Origin: Clavelina lepadiformis
Lineage: Eukaryota > Chordata > Ascidiacea > Aplousobranchia > Clavelinidae
Reading direction: 5' to 3'
Assembly (NCBI RefSeq): GCF_947623445.1
Contig: NC_135242.1
Location: 682,001 to 746,000, forward strand
Length of the DNA: 64,000 nt
Made by a program: the position numbers and the translations under genes. The notes under the pieces were generated by a model, which searched no databases, was not told where the DNA came from, and was given only the letters and a program-made list of their open reading frames with translations. Shown piece by piece: positions 25,401 through 38,908 of this stretch (positions are counted from its first letter, which is position 1; every line of letters starts with the position of its first letter).

Positions 25401-28400
25401 AAAAATAAGTGGCGACGAACAGATGAGCACGCTGGACTGTAATGTTAACGCCGAACCAAAAAAGATTCAACTCAAGAGGGCTAACTCCAATAGCAACAAC
25501 AGCAATGACCTGAAGTTGGTCGATGATATCGCCAGCACCAAACCCACCACAGGTTTATTTCTTATTGTTAAAGAAAATTAAGACGAAAATAATATAAAAA
25601 TATTGATACAGTATATAATATACAATATATAACGTTGTTGTGACATAATCTGCGGTGCAGCTTTAAAGTTATTATTGCCACGTAAATGTTTAAAACAAGA
25701 TATTTTTAACTTCAAATAATTAATTGACTGATGTTTTCTCCTTGCAAATTATCTTTTTATAACCTGAAAATTCAGATGAATTTCAATATTTTCAAGGGTT
25801 GGATATAAACTTTATTTTTTATTGTGTACAATTTTGTTTCTTTTCGTACCATGGTGAATGTTTTTAAAGTGATAATTTCAGAATGGTTCTACACAAGTAA
25901 TTTCAAGAAATCTTTCCGCTTCACACACATATTATAAACAGATTACCCTGTAACTTGCTTAAGTATCCGCATAATCACTCTATTTTATGTTCACTTGAAC
26001 CGCGTTAACTTAACTATGCTTAAATCGAAATTGCTGGTAACCTAAACTACTAAACCGGTCTCGAAAAATACTTTATTTAGTATACTTAAACAACTAACAC
26101 TCATCAACTCGAAGTTTCTTTTAACACAAAATGTTTTGTTTGCTCTGGGCTGTGAATGTCACTTATTATTTTAAAATGTTACAAAAATCACTTGTCCTGT
26201 CATAAAGACTGTTGTCGTGTCGCGCAACTAAGCTCTCTGTGCTTAATTAGTGCAGCATCATTAACGTGAAAATAAAGAAGTGAACGCACCAAAATACACC
26301 CTGGTGTACTTCACAACCTCCCGAGATACTCCCCTAGGTGGAAAGATGGGCAAACATGAAAAATTTATATTTCTATATTTTTTGCAACTGCGAGAGTTCT
26401 GGGTTGAAATATGCATGAATATATTAACTATCTATGGAATAATTTATCGTACGATGAACCTACTTTAGAGCTTGAACTTGGTCTCGAAATAGTTTATTGG
26501 GTTCCTTCAACATGAAGTTCTTAACTTCAACGTCACTTCCACTGCATTTTTCCAATTAACGAGCTTCCACTGCATCTGTGACGTCATGCTAGCAATAGCT
26601 TGTAATAGTCTTGAACTGTATAAATCCATTGTTATTTTAAATGGTAACTTTCTATTTTACCAACTAACTCATCTACTGACAGAAACTTTTTGTTTATTTA
26701 TGGATTCGTGCAACATTTGAGTCGGTAAATGTCGTCCAGTCTAACATGAGGGGCGAGCGCCAAGACGAGTTATCCTCATGCTAAAGAATAGTTGTCCAAA
26801 AGTGTACCAGATAAAAATGTTGTATATAATATTCAGCGATTAAGCAATGATGCACAAATGTATCGCTAACTTTCAACTTATTATAACACGATTGGCGACG
26901 ATTACGAAGCCATGGTGTGAAATTAACACGCGTGACACTTAGTGTTTGATGTAGGTGTGGTTATAGGTGTAGGCTGGCTAATAGAATGAAACCACGCAGA
27001 TAAGTGAGTAGTTGCAGGTGACGTTTGTTTTCAGCATAGAAATATCTCACAGTGCAACAAATGCATCTACTAGTGAAGCTTTCAGGTAATTACTGGACCG
27101 GGACAGCGTCAAAATCCAAGACTAAGAAGCTCATTAAGCTGTAGCTTAGCATCTGCATTGACTTGATCAACGCACGGTATAATTATTGCGCACTTTTGCC
27201 AATAAAATAAACCTGTTTTTTGTCGCCTATACGCGGAACGTTCAATTCATATTCGGTTAAACCACACGCGTCAGGCACATAATTTTCACATTGTGACGTC
27301 ATAGCTGCTACAACTCGCAACATGATTAGCAAATAATTTGCAATGATGCAGTTATTGCAATAGTTGCTTAACCACCAAATGTTATTTACTGAAACAAATT
27401 TTGTCCCTTATATCAGGCAACTTTTCTTCGGTTTAATGTTAACTGGTCTTAGCTTTAAATTGATGAGCTCGTCTCGTATGTGCCAATGGCAAATAGGCTA
27501 ATAGGTCCGGTTTCTTTTAATGTGGTTACTTTTGTTTTATTCCACATAGATTTTTCCAAAGACACAACTTTTGGCTGTAAGTCTGACGGAACTGGATATC
27601 CAGCAAGTTGTGAAGTTGATGCCAAAACTGCGTCCCCGAATGTTATTTCACAAATTCTGATCGATATTGCGGAAGAAAGTCATCACGAAACAAAATCATC
27701 AGTATCTGAAAAAATTAATCTTCCAACTTCAGTTAATCCTATTGCCACTGCATCTTGTGGCTCTGAAAAAAGAGGCCAGGTCACAACTGTTATCACTTCC
27801 GCTTCGTCCACTAACCGCGACTCTCATAACGATCCTTATCGAGTTTCAATCTCTGCTGACGTACCTATGACATCAAATGTTCCGAATTCCTTCATCGAAG
27901 CAAAGAAAATCTTAATGACGTCACGACACGACTTCCTCAAAACTTCCCAAGCCCACAACACTGCGACCAACTCCTCGGGTGAGTCCAACATCACCAACGT
28001 CATGAAAAAGTCGACACGATCGCAGCCATCACCACGATTGCAGGATACGGTTCCATTGTCGACTCAGCGTGTCTCTAGGGTCAGTTCCGGGCACGACAGC
28101 GGGAACAAATCCTCCTCAATCCCGCCTAAACCTCAGTCAAGTCCGATCCTTGAACCTACCTCCCACGGAATCATGGAGGTGGAGATGATGGCTCCATCCG
28201 AGCTCTTGCACATCCCCGGCAGCAACCCCGGGAGGAGCTTCTTTATGCGGAGACGGATCCCCTACGTCCAGGCCAGATCCATCACTTCTGGAGGTACTAC
28301 GACATCTCACCAAACTGAAAGTGACGTTTCATCGAGTCAAAGTTCGATCGGGGTCAATCTTGCGCAATGTGAGGTCAACTTGGTGCGGATCCGAGACGTC

Positions 28401-31400
28401 GCGTTCATTCTTCGCACAAATTCCTCGGACGTCATAAAATGCGTTGAACGCCACAACCTGATGCGCCTTCCACAGAACAAGTTCGTCAAACATGTTTATG
28501 ACGCCATATACAACCACTTATTGGAGGTCCCATCGGACGTCTTCCGCGCTTTCAAACCCTGGCTGCTTACGTCACCACTTGGACTTACCGACGTTGATGA
28601 CTTGATAAAGTTGCAGGATGTCCTTAGAATACTCATACCGGTAGGTGTCTCACGTCTTCGACTCCAAAGGTAGCAACTGTAGCATGTTACAGTGCGCAGT
28701 AGGCGGCTTTTACAATGAGTGAGAGTTTGATAAGTATTTGCATATTAGATGGCGAAACGCATACTCAAGTATTACTTCCTTGTTATAGCTTTTCTCATCA
28801 ATTTCATACGGATTTTTGATGACTTTGTTTCTTCTAAGACGCATCTTTTTGTTCAGGTTTTCTACGACGCCACATTTGGAATCGCGTCCAAGCATTTGAG
28901 GGAATATGTTTGCGTCAAAACCTATCAAACTACCAGTGACGTCAATGCACACGTCATCCAGGTAATTTACCTTCTACGCTTAACCTTATTATGCCCAACT
29001 GGGTTGCGTTTTAGTCACCAGCTTCAAATTGAGTAATTGCACCGCATTCATCAAAGGTAGAAACCCGAATACTTTGGCTTCTTCAAAGATTCAACTTGCC
29101 GCCAGGTGTTATAAAAACTATTTTTGCAAATAGCCAAACTCCACATTCAATGCACTGTGGAGAAAAAACACTAGAAGAGTCGAGAAAGCGAAACATAGCA
29201 ACAGGACGGCCACGTTTAATTGCATCGTCGGCTTCGTGCTCGCTCGCGATCTTAGAACAAAATGCGTCGTTTCGCTTTTATCATTGTCAGTTGCTCGTTT
29301 GATCAGTTATATCTGTGACGTCAACAAGTATTGAATTACTTAGATCGCGAGGTCGATTGACCTATTTGAAAAGCGGCGATGACAAAAAAATTGTGAAATT
29401 CTACCCTGTAGAAGTCGATAAAACCGACGTTCGCACAATCTACTGCGAATAGAAATTTATCTTACATCAATTAACTAAATAGTCTGAAAGAATCTTGAAA
29501 AATATATCACTGGTTAGTCAATTGCACATGACAGGCAAAGAAAGACGACCCAGACTCCTAGACCTTTATTCACTTGAAATTTCCAAGAAAATCTTTTTCA
29601 CTGAAAACTGAGCATTCGTAACGTCTTTGAGAAAAGCGTTGTTAAGGACTGGGTGGCTTCAACCTTCATGGCATCCGAATGGCAATGGCGCGAGCTTAAT
29701 GCCACAATTAAGTAAGAAAGACGGTCGGGCGCACAATAAGTTGACGAAATAAGCGCACAAATACAATGAACAGAAAGGCCAGAGCGAAAGAAATTTTATT
29801 AGAAGTTCAGGTTGATGTTGTGCCTAAAGAATGCGTTAAACTATCAGCGAAATACGTCTTCAAACGGTCAATTAAAACCAATAAACTCATTTTGATGGAA
29901 TGACGACTAACAACGGATGTTTTCCAAAGGAATGTGGCTATTTCGCTGATGCAACGTAACAATGTTTCATGTGGCAGAATACAGAATATCGTAAAGGTTT
30001 TGCAGATTTAAGAAAATAAAACTCTGTTGCTTCAGGTTCACGATTGTCGTCTTGTTCGACAACTTGGTTCTATTTGCAACATCGAGACTCAGCTCGCGGA
30101 ACATCGAATGCGTGCGGTTTTAAAGCCTTAAAATAACAGATCGCGCCAGAATGGTCCACAGATATCTTAAAACAGTGATTAAAAGAATAGAAAGATAAAG
30201 ATACGAAGCTTCAGTCATATGAGCCGACACGTGACTTCCTTGTTAACCTTTGACACATCGACCCCTATTCAATGCATTCTTTGGAAGAAAATGAAGTTAT
30301 AACGACGGGCCGGCAATTTGTAAGCTCAAGACGATATTCAACTGCGGTGCGATCATGAGCTTAGTAACACGTGACATCTCGAGTAAATATCTTCTTATCT
30401 ACGAATTGTGCAGGGCTGGAGATTACATCCTCGTCTATTGTCAGTATGTGCGCACAGTTTGTCTGCGGCCTCGGTATTTCATTGTTTTGTCAATTTATTG
30501 ATTGATTATTTTATCAAATAAAACACGTGTTGTGAGTTGGGCGAGGATGAAAATAATATTTGTATTCAATTGTTTTTGTTAACTTTTACTTAGACGAATA
30601 TTTTGTGGATTCAAAACACTGTCACCGCGATTTAGAGCAAAGCCTCGGTTCATTTTTTTCAGTTATTCTCTGATTCCTTCCTCTACAACCTCAAACTCAT
30701 GGACGAAGATATTCAACTAAAATCGAACGTCACCGACGGATTATCCAAGCAAGGCGCTGATAAGCAGACCGCGATCGCCGCGAAAAAGCGGAAAACATTG
30801 CAAGAAAAAGCAAGCAGTGAGACGAAACAACGACTTAGCTCTGCTGATGGTTCCGCTCCAATGAATTCGTTTACCTGGCCGAACAACGTCACTTCCGCTC
30901 CCCCAGCCTGGGTCGATCTTCCCCCCCATTTACTTTCGAAATCTCCTTTAAACCTGGTAAGGCCCCCGACTGTCGTATATAAGGAGTGTGCTGTAACAAC
31001 GTCATCAGCAAATTCCTCGACGCAAGTGGGCGCCTTCACCCCCCGAATTATACTGCCCCCGTCCAAACCAGCGTTTGCCGCGAGCACGTCTCTAACAAAG
31101 GAAACAATTCCAAAGCCGGAGTTGAAAGTGTTTGAGAAAAGCGGAATGTTCTCGAACCCACCGTCTTCGCGTCCAGAAAAAAGTGCGCTTATAAAGGTTT
31201 CTGCGAGTGACAAACCCATTCAAAAATTAACCCCATCATCTCATGCAATTTCGAAACACCGTTCTAAGCCCTCATGCGGAATAAGTAACCCACCGGCATC
31301 ATTTCTTCCTACCATGGCCACTTCTATCGATCAAGCATCGTTGCCTTCTACGCTAATGTCAGCTGGCGCCAATGCCACGTCACGTGTTTCCCAAGAAAAC

Positions 31401-32746
31401 GAGTTGAAGGAGACAGATGACGAAAAAGAAAGCTTAAAAAGAGTTCAATCAAATCAGGTTGGGGTTATCCCCTCCAAGAAACCTTCCATCATCACAGTGG
31501 TAAGCACGATGTGTCTTTAGGGAAGTCTGGGACTTAATTTTTGGTCACTGATGAGTGATGACACAAGTCATTCCAAGATTAGTTAAACTCAGTTTTTGAT
31601 CGGGAGAAAGAAAAATAAGAATATAATATTATTATATAAAATTTTATAAGAAAAATAATTTTGCAAAAGTTGAGATATTTGAGTGCTGCCTTTGTCCCCA
31701 CACTTCGATGAAATTTTACTCGTGTACGGCTTAACCTGACCCGGTTCTCTTGCAGCGTTTTCCCACACCACCTGCTGACGACGTGAAATCAGAACCACGT
31801 CATGATGACGTCACTTCCTACCCGACTGCATACGGCCGTAATGAAATGGACCCTAGCGTGGACACCAAAGAGTTTCAAGAAACATTCGATGACGTTGACC
31901 TGAAAGTCGATGACGTATTTTCGCTTGCTGGAAAGGAAGGAAGTCTTAAGACGTCAGAGTTTTTTGATGACGTACTAAATAGATCGACAGATGACGTGGA
32001 AGACGATGACGAGCCAGGTTTGTGAGTCGTTTATTATGATGTCATCACACGACAAAAATAGTATTTCCAATGCGTGTTTGGCGAGTGCAGGCACAAAGGA
32101 CCAGCTGAAATAAAACTCCCCACTAAATCCCGGTCCCGAGGACGAAGTAAATCCTTTCTTGCTCGTTATGGAACCTGGCCCGTAGCTAGTTTGAGCCACC
32201 ACAGGGCGTTATGGGTGTTTGGACAGGCCAAGCCGATGTTACTACAAATGTTCGAGTCTTAAACGATGCCAGACTCATATTCTCCAGGAGAGCGGTCGAT
32301 TTATTTTTAGTAGTGGCCAAGTTCCCTGGGTTGGCGCACTGTAGAATGTAACCTGATACAACATTTTGGATTGAAGGAAAGGATCAGTTTCGCCGTGCTG
32401 CCAACGCTTTACCGCGGTGAATAATTAATTAATCGAACCGATCTTGTTGTTTTAGATTCGTCAAGCATCGCGGGACGACTCCGACAACTGACGAAGCCAC
32501 TAGGCAAGTTTGTCTGTGACGTGCATTTTAGTATTATTCGGTTTTTATAAGATCGTCGAAGCGTTTGAGGTTGCTCCTTCCCATGTCTCAACCGAAGTCA
32601 TTTTAAACAAGGGCTTCCTACTTAAACTTCTGATATTTTTAGGAGTGACCTTACCTGACCCCGGACAGCCCTCAACGGTTGATGACGTCATTGATACTGT
32701 TGTTAAAACTTGCCGTATGGGGTCGCGCAAAAAGGGTGAGCGATAG
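19458..32746 (+). CDS. Gene B: giant low-complexity basic protein, tandem paralogue of gene A, function unknown
   Basis: Ten exons rebuilt by hand: 19458-19604, 20152-20343, 20838-24950, 25387-25552, 27550-28640, 28857-28961, 30663-31499, 31756-32017, 32456-32503 and 32643-32746, about 2354 aa. The intron after 32503 needs a GC donor (AG|GCAAGT); without it the frame stops at 32550. The N-terminal module matches gene A (VPCYKR, WMVPITMLQ, VHFPDCKL, then DNYSKFL at the start of the giant exon). The middle has an Arg/Tyr/Asp-rich, RS/RG-like tract (residues about 480-640) and the shared motifs SWDCGVFDEFHV and PKQWKKIMLEKA. The C-terminal block (about residues 1745-1938) has RRRIPYVQAR, VRIRDVAFIL and IKLQDVLRILIPV. 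Later exons are basic, then acidic with repeated DDV tripeptides. The family is not recognised. The protein is probably nuclear and largely disordered outside the two conserved blocks. Confidence 0.82.
25553..27549 (+). other. Gene B intron 4
   Basis: This 2-kb AT-rich intron separates the short exon 4 from the exon carrying the C-terminal conserved block. The frame of the downstream exon is open back to 27480, but the TCCACATAG acceptor at 27549 restores phase 1 exactly. No recognisable gene or repeat was found inside. Confidence 0.55.
28962..30662 (+). other. Gene B intron 6
   Basis: This 1.7-kb intron follows the 105-nt exon. It ends in a TTTTTTCAG acceptor, after which the frame reads LFSDSF, matching MFSECC at the same place in gene A. 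No other gene or repeat was seen. Confidence 0.55.
31756..32017 (+). other. Gene B acidic exon with repeated DDV codons (TGACGT in DNA)
   Basis: This exon encodes an Asp-rich stretch with six DDV tripeptides. Five of them are written GATGACGT or similar, so the DNA carries repeated TGACGT cores like those found in non-coding parts of the window. A further DDV lies in the last exon. It may be an acidic interaction or activation-type tail (inference from composition), or the by-product of expansion of a DNA motif. Confidence 0.6.
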
Positions 32747-32963
32747 GTTCTGACGTCGTAGTTTAATGTTTTGGCGAAAAAGTTGTTGCCGCCATTAAAT
32801 TTGCGGAAGCGACGGATTATATAAGATTTCTATTTAATAGTCCTGAGAAGGGGGAGGACTTTTTCAAACGATGTTCTGACCAAACTCCGGACCCGTCTCA
32901 ACCAGGATAAGTTGTTGGTCGCAAAAAAGCTGAAGTGAAAATGTTTGATCCCAACCGACCAGC

Positions 32964-32969
32964 AATAAA
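32964..32969 (+). terminator. First poly(A) signal AATAAA after gene B
   Basis: AATAAA lies about 220 nt after the gene B stop codon. A second AATAAA lies at 33251-33256, so two 3' UTR lengths are possible. Confidence 0.5.
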
Positions 32970-33250
32970 CATTTTTACTCCGATCCTTCTATTTGTTTTG
33001 GGTTCATCTTTAAGTGTAATTACTGTATGTTTATGATTTTATCAGGTGTTTGGTGTCTTTTGTTGTTCCTAATTCTTTATTATGTGTAAATTTTGTTTTG
33101 CCAATTTTGCTGTTGCATTGCTTTGACATTTTCGTTTGTTTATTTTTCTGTTTTTTTTTTGTTTGTATTAAACTTGATAAATTTGTGCCTAAACAACTCA
33201 CGTGACTCGCCAAAATGGCTTCGATTCTGTATAAAACTTGATTGTTGCAA

Positions 33251-33256
33251 AATAAA
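33251..33256 (+). terminator. Second poly(A) signal AATAAA after gene B
   Basis: This signal lies about 500 nt after the gene B stop and about 40 bp from the opposing poly(A) signal of POLR3G, so the two transcripts end almost on top of each other. Confidence 0.5.
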
Positions 33257-33294
33257 GTAAAATTATAATATTAGGGCTGGTTGGCTGATTGCTG

Positions 33295-33300
33295 TTTAAT
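33295..33300 (-). terminator. Probable poly(A) signal ATTAAA for POLR3G
   Basis: The plus-strand string TTTAAT reads ATTAAA on the minus strand, about 215 nt past the POLR3G stop codon. No AATAAA was found closer. Confidence 0.45.
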
Positions 33301-33514
33301 AAATGTTACCAGTGTTTCTCCGTCGCTTTTGAAAAAAACTGTGTAATAAAAAGTGCCCTCAAAGATTTCGCACGAACAACACATCGCGCGTCAGACATAC
33401 TGACACTTGTGTAACATGCAGAGTCTAGAGGAGTTTGGCCGTCATCTGTTTCAAGATGGAACCTCCGTGGCATGAAAGTGCTCATAGCAGCCAACAGTGA
33501 GGCAAAACTTTTCA

Positions 33515-36096
33515 TCAGTAAATTCCTCCTTCTTTATCATCAAGTGTGTCCTCTTCTTCATCCAGGTAGGACTCTCCATTGTCAAAGTAGGAGGAGATAT
33601 AATCATTTCCCTCCTCCTCGTCTTCCTCACGTGCCACCACATCCTCCTCTAGTTCATCGTTCTCTGATTCATCTTCGTCCTGTCACGTCATAATTAGCTT
33701 AGGTTGAGGTTAACCGGTGAGTTGTTATATAAGCACCAAGTAGTTACAAATGTGATGATTAATACAGGAAGGTTTATGTGTGAGACAGAGAAAGCCGGTA
33801 CGTTCACGAGTAATACGAACGTTTTCTACTGTACAGTGGTTTCTAACTAGCAACGTCGTTCTTCAAGATAGCGGCATAAATAAATGTGAAACAACCATAT
33901 AGAAAAGTACGGGCAGTGTTTAAGCAGACATTATAGAAGGAAGCGTGAGATTGACTCAAAAAGTTACGCAAAATGGGTATTCCAGTTTCCAGCTGTTAAA
34001 TTTTGACAGATCCGACAACAATTACACATAGAATCACCATGAATATAAGTAACTTGCATTCTGCACTGACACCAGTTGCCTACACTCAACACATAGCGAG
34101 GGCATCAGCGATTATGGCAGTAGTTCAAAGAGGACGTTAACATCCTCTACACTTTCAACTTAAAATATATATGACATCAGCCACTCACCTTATTGCTTGC
34201 TCTATCTGCATTTTCAGTGTCTTTTTTCTCAAGAACTTCAAGCTTTTTGCTGATATCGGTTTCATCTTAAATGAACAACTTGGTCTCGTCAGCCCAATAT
34301 GATACATTAGTTGGTTTAGAAAAAACACATATATCGAAGAAATTTAACTTCAACAATTAAAATCACATAAAAAGAATAGGAACTACATAATTATGTGATC
34401 CTATTCCCGATATTCTTAAAAATAACTTGAATTTTATCAACGTACAACAGCCTTTACCTTTATTTTTCGTACTTTTGGCAGCGGGTAAATTCGATACCAT
34501 TGATCTAGCACTGGCCTTTCTCTTCTTTCTGCAAACGAAAAATTTTTTACGAAAACAATCTCTTTCAATTGGCCAGAACAACTGAAGTGTCAAATATAAA
34601 AATACAACTTTTTGCATAAATTTATTTATACCTGACGGCAATTTTTAGCTCCTTTGGAAAACGACGCCAATCTGGTTCCCATTCTATTGTGTTGTCGGTG
34701 TTTCGACTCGCTCGGTATTTATCCGAGTATCTATCGACATCTTCACATAACGATATATTTTGAAAAAAAAACAAAAATGCTAAACTCATTTAGTATTGTC
34801 ATTCATTCACCTCTGCAGCCATCACAAGAGTCATATACAGCCACATATCATGAGTCATAAATGAGTCATACACGAGTCATACATGTGTCATACTGCACAC
34901 AGTACTCACCAGTCTTTTCTTGCTCAGCTTTGATGAAGTATGGCGAAGCCTGCATAGTTTGAAGAAACTCTTTTTTGAGGGCCAGCAAGTACTTCGCTTC
35001 ATCACCGCCCACTAGAGGCAGTGGTGGCTGACGTGAAGGCTGCAAACATAATCTGAATAAGTACTAGGGTCAGGGTGAAAAACTGTTCAGTTAAGTCTTG
35101 AAAAAAATTACACTTTGTCGTTAAAGCTGCATAAAAATCAAAACATCTAGATGACAGGGTGTTTTCTATGCACACAAAGGAAAGTGAAAAAACATTTCTG
35201 ACATTGTCAGAAATTCAGCATTGCTATACCACAGCTCATTTGCACAATTTATCATGAAAGTTTTTGATGCAAATCAACGACGACAAATCTAGATAGTGTG
35301 GCACACGCGTGCATGTAAGTCTTCAAGGTGCACAGGAAAATTTACATGTTCGCACCAATTTAAAATAAATAAACCATGGATGCAAAGTTTATTGTTTGAG
35401 CGCCAAGTTAAAAAGAAAAAACAAATTGAGGCTTCAGTAGTTCAATGTTTGCTGTCACACCACAATTTGAGGTTTTGCATACACGTTTTCTTGTCGAAAA
35501 TTGCCACATATATACTTTTCATTTGGGCTTGGTTACCGGGGTGGTTATTTTGCAAATTTTAATTAACATTCACATTTTTACGAAGGTTTTTATTTTTCAT
35601 GTTGCTTTACTCGAATTTGAAACTCTTTCCAACCACTGAACAGGAGCAAGCATCATTAATAAATTGCTCAAAAGCATTGCAACGATAGCGCAACTGGATA
35701 TGAAGCACAGGCCGCAATAATTAGAGACCAATGCTCAGATCACTCAGCTACGAAAGCCATGTGCTGATAAATGTTTTAATTATTGTAATTAGTCTAGTAA
35801 CAAAACCGAATGGATAAATTATCAATTTAATTTCAGCTTTTTTTATGGAATCAAGCAATCAGATAATTTACAACAAATTTCACACAGTATTTTTTGTTCC
35901 ACATTTTCACTACTTCGCACTTAAAGTCAACATTACCTTTTCCTAAACTACAGCCTATTAATAAACTCACCGGGAACTTTGGTGGAGGTTGGAGAATTGG
36001 AGCTGGAAGAGCATCGCCTCTTCCGAAGCCAATTGCTTCCATATTAAAAGAGACATTGCCACGTCCTCTTCCTCTACCTCTGCCTCCTCTCGACAT
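33515..36096 (-). CDS. POLR3G: DNA-directed RNA polymerase III subunit RPC7 (POLR3G/POLR3GL type)
   Basis: Six exons, read on the minus strand: 36096-35971, 35039-34910, 34740-34632, 34528-34458, 34265-34189 and 33679-33515, giving 225 aa, close to the usual size of RPC7. The protein begins with an RG-rich N-terminus and continues FNMEAIGFGRGDALP and PPPKFP. It then carries EAKYLLALKKEFLQTMQ with PYFIK, RYSDKYRASR with EWEPDWRRFPKELKI, a basic KKRKASARS stretch, LEVLEKKD, and a highly acidic tail with the family signature NDYISSYFDNGE. All phases join cleanly. RPC7 belongs to the RPC3-RPC6-RPC7 subcomplex used for Pol III initiation in the nucleus (family knowledge). A single gene here could represent the ancestor of the vertebrate POLR3G/POLR3GL pair (inference). 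It is head-to-head with the NUPR1-like gene and tail-to-tail with gene B. Confidence 0.94.
34829..34893 (+). repeat. Minisatellite of GAGTCATA units in a POLR3G intron
   Basis: Four GAGTCATA units plus a related GTGTCATA recur at short spacing between exons 2 and 3 of POLR3G. Two of them contain a full AP-1 consensus TGAGTCA (34851-34857 and 34862-34868). Whether this is regulatory or only a microrepeat cannot be told from sequence. Confidence 0.55.
35040..35970 (-). other. POLR3G intron 1
   Basis: This 931-bp intron holds a tRNA-like sequence near its 5' end (about 35.68-35.76 kb). Open frames on the opposite strand (35296-35639) show no recognisable motif and no splice support. Confidence 0.5.
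35684..35758 (-). repeat. Decayed tRNA-like sequence
   Basis: Read on the minus strand, the segment has a good A-box match (TAGCTGAGTGAT) near its start and tRNA-like spacing to GCTTCATATCC, which is only a weak B box. The ends do not pair into an acceptor stem. I read it as a tRNA pseudogene or the head of a tRNA-derived SINE, not a working tRNA. Confidence 0.35.
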
Positions 36097-38366
36097 AGGC
36101 TAAGTTACTTTTATAATAACGTCACAAACTTAGGAAATCACTAATTTGAAAGTTTAACTTTATCGTCCTGAGTCCAAGTTAGATTTTGTTTTTGGAAATG
36201 CTTTGATTACATTTGTGCTTTGACCAGGACTATTTTCGCTCGCTAAACTTGGATGAATCACTAATCAACAGCGAAAAGTTTAACCTTGGACCTGTAGGTC
36301 TGTCTTAGACTGGGCCTATAACTGCAAGAGTTGAAAAATTTAGCCTAACTTTTTCCTGACACATTTGTTTCTATTCATGGTAATTCCCCATGCCCAACAT
36401 TAACAAAACATTAAATTTATTGCTCATGCAAATCAAAAACAATTTTCAAAGCGCTTTTTTCTGGAATATCTAAATATTTTATTGTTTTTCATATAATTTT
36501 ACCAAAAACCAAAAATCTTTGAAGTCAAGAACAGACATTTTTGTCTGTATATTTAAGTAATATTTTAAGCTACTCAATGCTTTGATTATATCGTTCAATT
36601 TTTTATGAAAATTAACCAGATTTAATTTTTTATTTATATGCGGCTTCTTTTGTTAATTCATTTTTTTTTGCTTTAAAATTTCTGGAAAAACTTTATTTGG
36701 CGTGATGGTAGCCCTCCCGCTGAGTAAAAAGTATGCACTCTTCAGTTTATTGAAGTTGCCAGTTGCCACGCATTCATCTGGTGGTTTTGGTCGCAAGTCT
36801 TGCTCAGATCACTTTTGACGTAGACTAGAAATGGAGAAAGTTTCGCATTTTTTACCATTTGCCTGTTCCAAAAACAGAAGTAAAACTATTTTTTGCGATG
36901 ATTTATTTAGAGCTCCGGCGTAACTGACTCTCAAATAACTGAAATGCCGTTTTCGACTAAGGATTGTGGGTTAGACAATAAACTGATGCTCAGCATAAAA
37001 TTTATGTTATGGATTGTGTGTGTTGTTGAAGGGTCTGCAGGTTGGTTATCAAAATGTCACGAATATAAAATTGATCTCTCTAAAAGACACAAAATTAAGC
37101 GTAAGATGCGTATGAGTTTCAAAAAAGAGTCAATTTCTTGGTTTATTTCTTTAGGCTAGGCCTATATGTAGTAAAGTTATTGAAAATAAAATATGCCCTT
37201 TCTGAGTTATTGTCTGGATGGCAAGATTTTTATCGCCTATACTTAACAATGGAAGTTGTTGACCCAGTTTGACTCTTTGTTAAATTACAGACTAAAGATT
37301 TCGCTCAGGTGAATAGCATGTGAATTCCTTCATGCAATAAAAAAGAAAAAATTTGAAAATATGTTGCCTAGGTCTTATTTTACAGCGGTTTGAACCGCAC
37401 TGAACCTGTTTGATACAAAGTCACGTTACATGGTCAACGAATCATACGATGTGAAATATGTGAGAGTTTGTGTAGCATTTAACTATTTAACACGCAAATT
37501 ACTAATTCTCAGACTAAAACACAACACCAACCATGCTGCCCTCTGATTAGTCTAAACAGGATTTTTAAAGCCCTACCTACATAAGAGTTTGACGTAATCA
37601 AAGAAATCTTGATTTTTCAGGCATAGCCTACACCTCCTTTTTGTTAGACCAAGGTGCAGGCAACTGGCCATAATGGCCATGAATAGATACCGGTAGCACG
37701 CCTAAACAATCAAAAAGCCCATAATTGTAATGCATTCATGTTAAGTGCATCCACTGATAACAAAACTTACAACTTTATGGAACTGACAAAATTGAGGTAA
37801 CAATTTATCATGAAAGTGTGTGAGATGTTTGGCATATGGTTGGTAAAGTTTTCATTTTTTGAAACTTGTAAAGTTTTCGTAATAAGCATGCTGATTTTTT
37901 ATAAAAAATTATTCATGTATGACAAATTATTTGCTGTGATAACTAACGCTAACATTGGGTTGGGAACCCGTGGAAATTAGGCCTAATCAGCATATGCTTG
38001 CAACAGCATTGTGTAAACTTGTACCCATCGTGTAACCTCTTCAACTGTGGAAATGAGGGAATGCACAGCTGCAAAAAAGACTTAAATAGAAATAAGAAAA
38101 ACATTTTCCATGCAGTCATGTGTATTTTCACAGGAGTTCTTGTATTTTTAATTGCCTAACGTTTTTCACAAAGTTCCTAAGTTAATTTTATATTTTTGTG
38201 GGACGGTTTGTCATGTGTATTTGTAGCTAACAGTTTTCGGTATGTGAAAAATGGTTTTACCACAAACTGTTAAGTTTGTTTATTCTCAGGACAACTTTAC
38301 GGTTAACGTCTTAATATATAGAAGTTGATAAAGAAACCTTGTGATTCCACCAGGACTACGATCAAA
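36097..38366. promoter_or_regulatory. Divergent intergenic region POLR3G / NUPR1-like
   Basis: This 2.3-kb AT-rich gap separates two divergently transcribed genes and presumably holds both promoters. Possible 3' splice sites lie just before the NUPR1 start (TTATTCTCAG at 38289 and TATATAG at 38321). They would fit a 5' UTR intron or a spliced leader. No coding frame with recognisable content occurs; the frame at 36944-37159 looks random. Confidence 0.4.
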
Positions 38367-38908
38367 ATGTCAAGTCAAGGTTATGAAGAAGACAAATATG
38401 AACATTATAATTACGAAGACATGGACAAGTTGACTGGACATGGCGGCAAAGGTAAGAATTTGCAACTTTGTGCTGCAAGACGTTTTATAGAAGCTGTTTT
38501 TTTCTCACTGTAATATGCGTTTGTCAAGAAAATAAAGAATGTGATTTGCCAAATGTCATAATGATTATAACACAAATGCACTTATAGGCGTGCTCTCATC
38601 CCTTGTAAATATTTTGCATCTTTATGACAAATAAGTATGAGTGTTTATATTTCATTGTGTTATCAGTTATCACTACAGTACTTGTAGCTGTATTGTGATG
38701 TCATTTTGTGATGATCTGCATCAAGGATCCGGCTGAAAACATTGAAGGCATTTGAAATTAAGTTGTCAATTTTCTCATCCCAGGTCGCAGCAAGAAGGAG
38801 TCGGCACAGCACCACGTGAAAGACGCAAGTCACAAAGCGCCTCAAGTAATTGCTAATGCAGAAGAAAAACGGAAAAAAGAATCTGTGGAAAAGTCCAGCA
38901 AATCATAA
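38367..38908 (+). CDS. NUPR1: NUPR1-like (nuclear protein 1 / p8 family) small basic protein
   Basis: Two exons, 38367-38451 and 38784-38908, give a 69-residue protein, typical of this family of very short proteins. It begins with an acidic, Tyr-rich stretch (DKYEHYNYEDMDKL). The junction region GHGGKGRSKKES matches the NUPR signature GGKGR(S/T)K(K/R)E. A Lys-rich tail follows. The intron is phase 1 with a GTAAGA donor and a TCCCAG acceptor, and falls inside the signature. NUPR1 proteins are disordered, nuclear, stress-responsive chromatin-associated proteins (family knowledge). NUPR1 and NUPR2 cannot be told apart here. The gene is divergent from POLR3G and convergent with ALDH8A1. Confidence 0.82.
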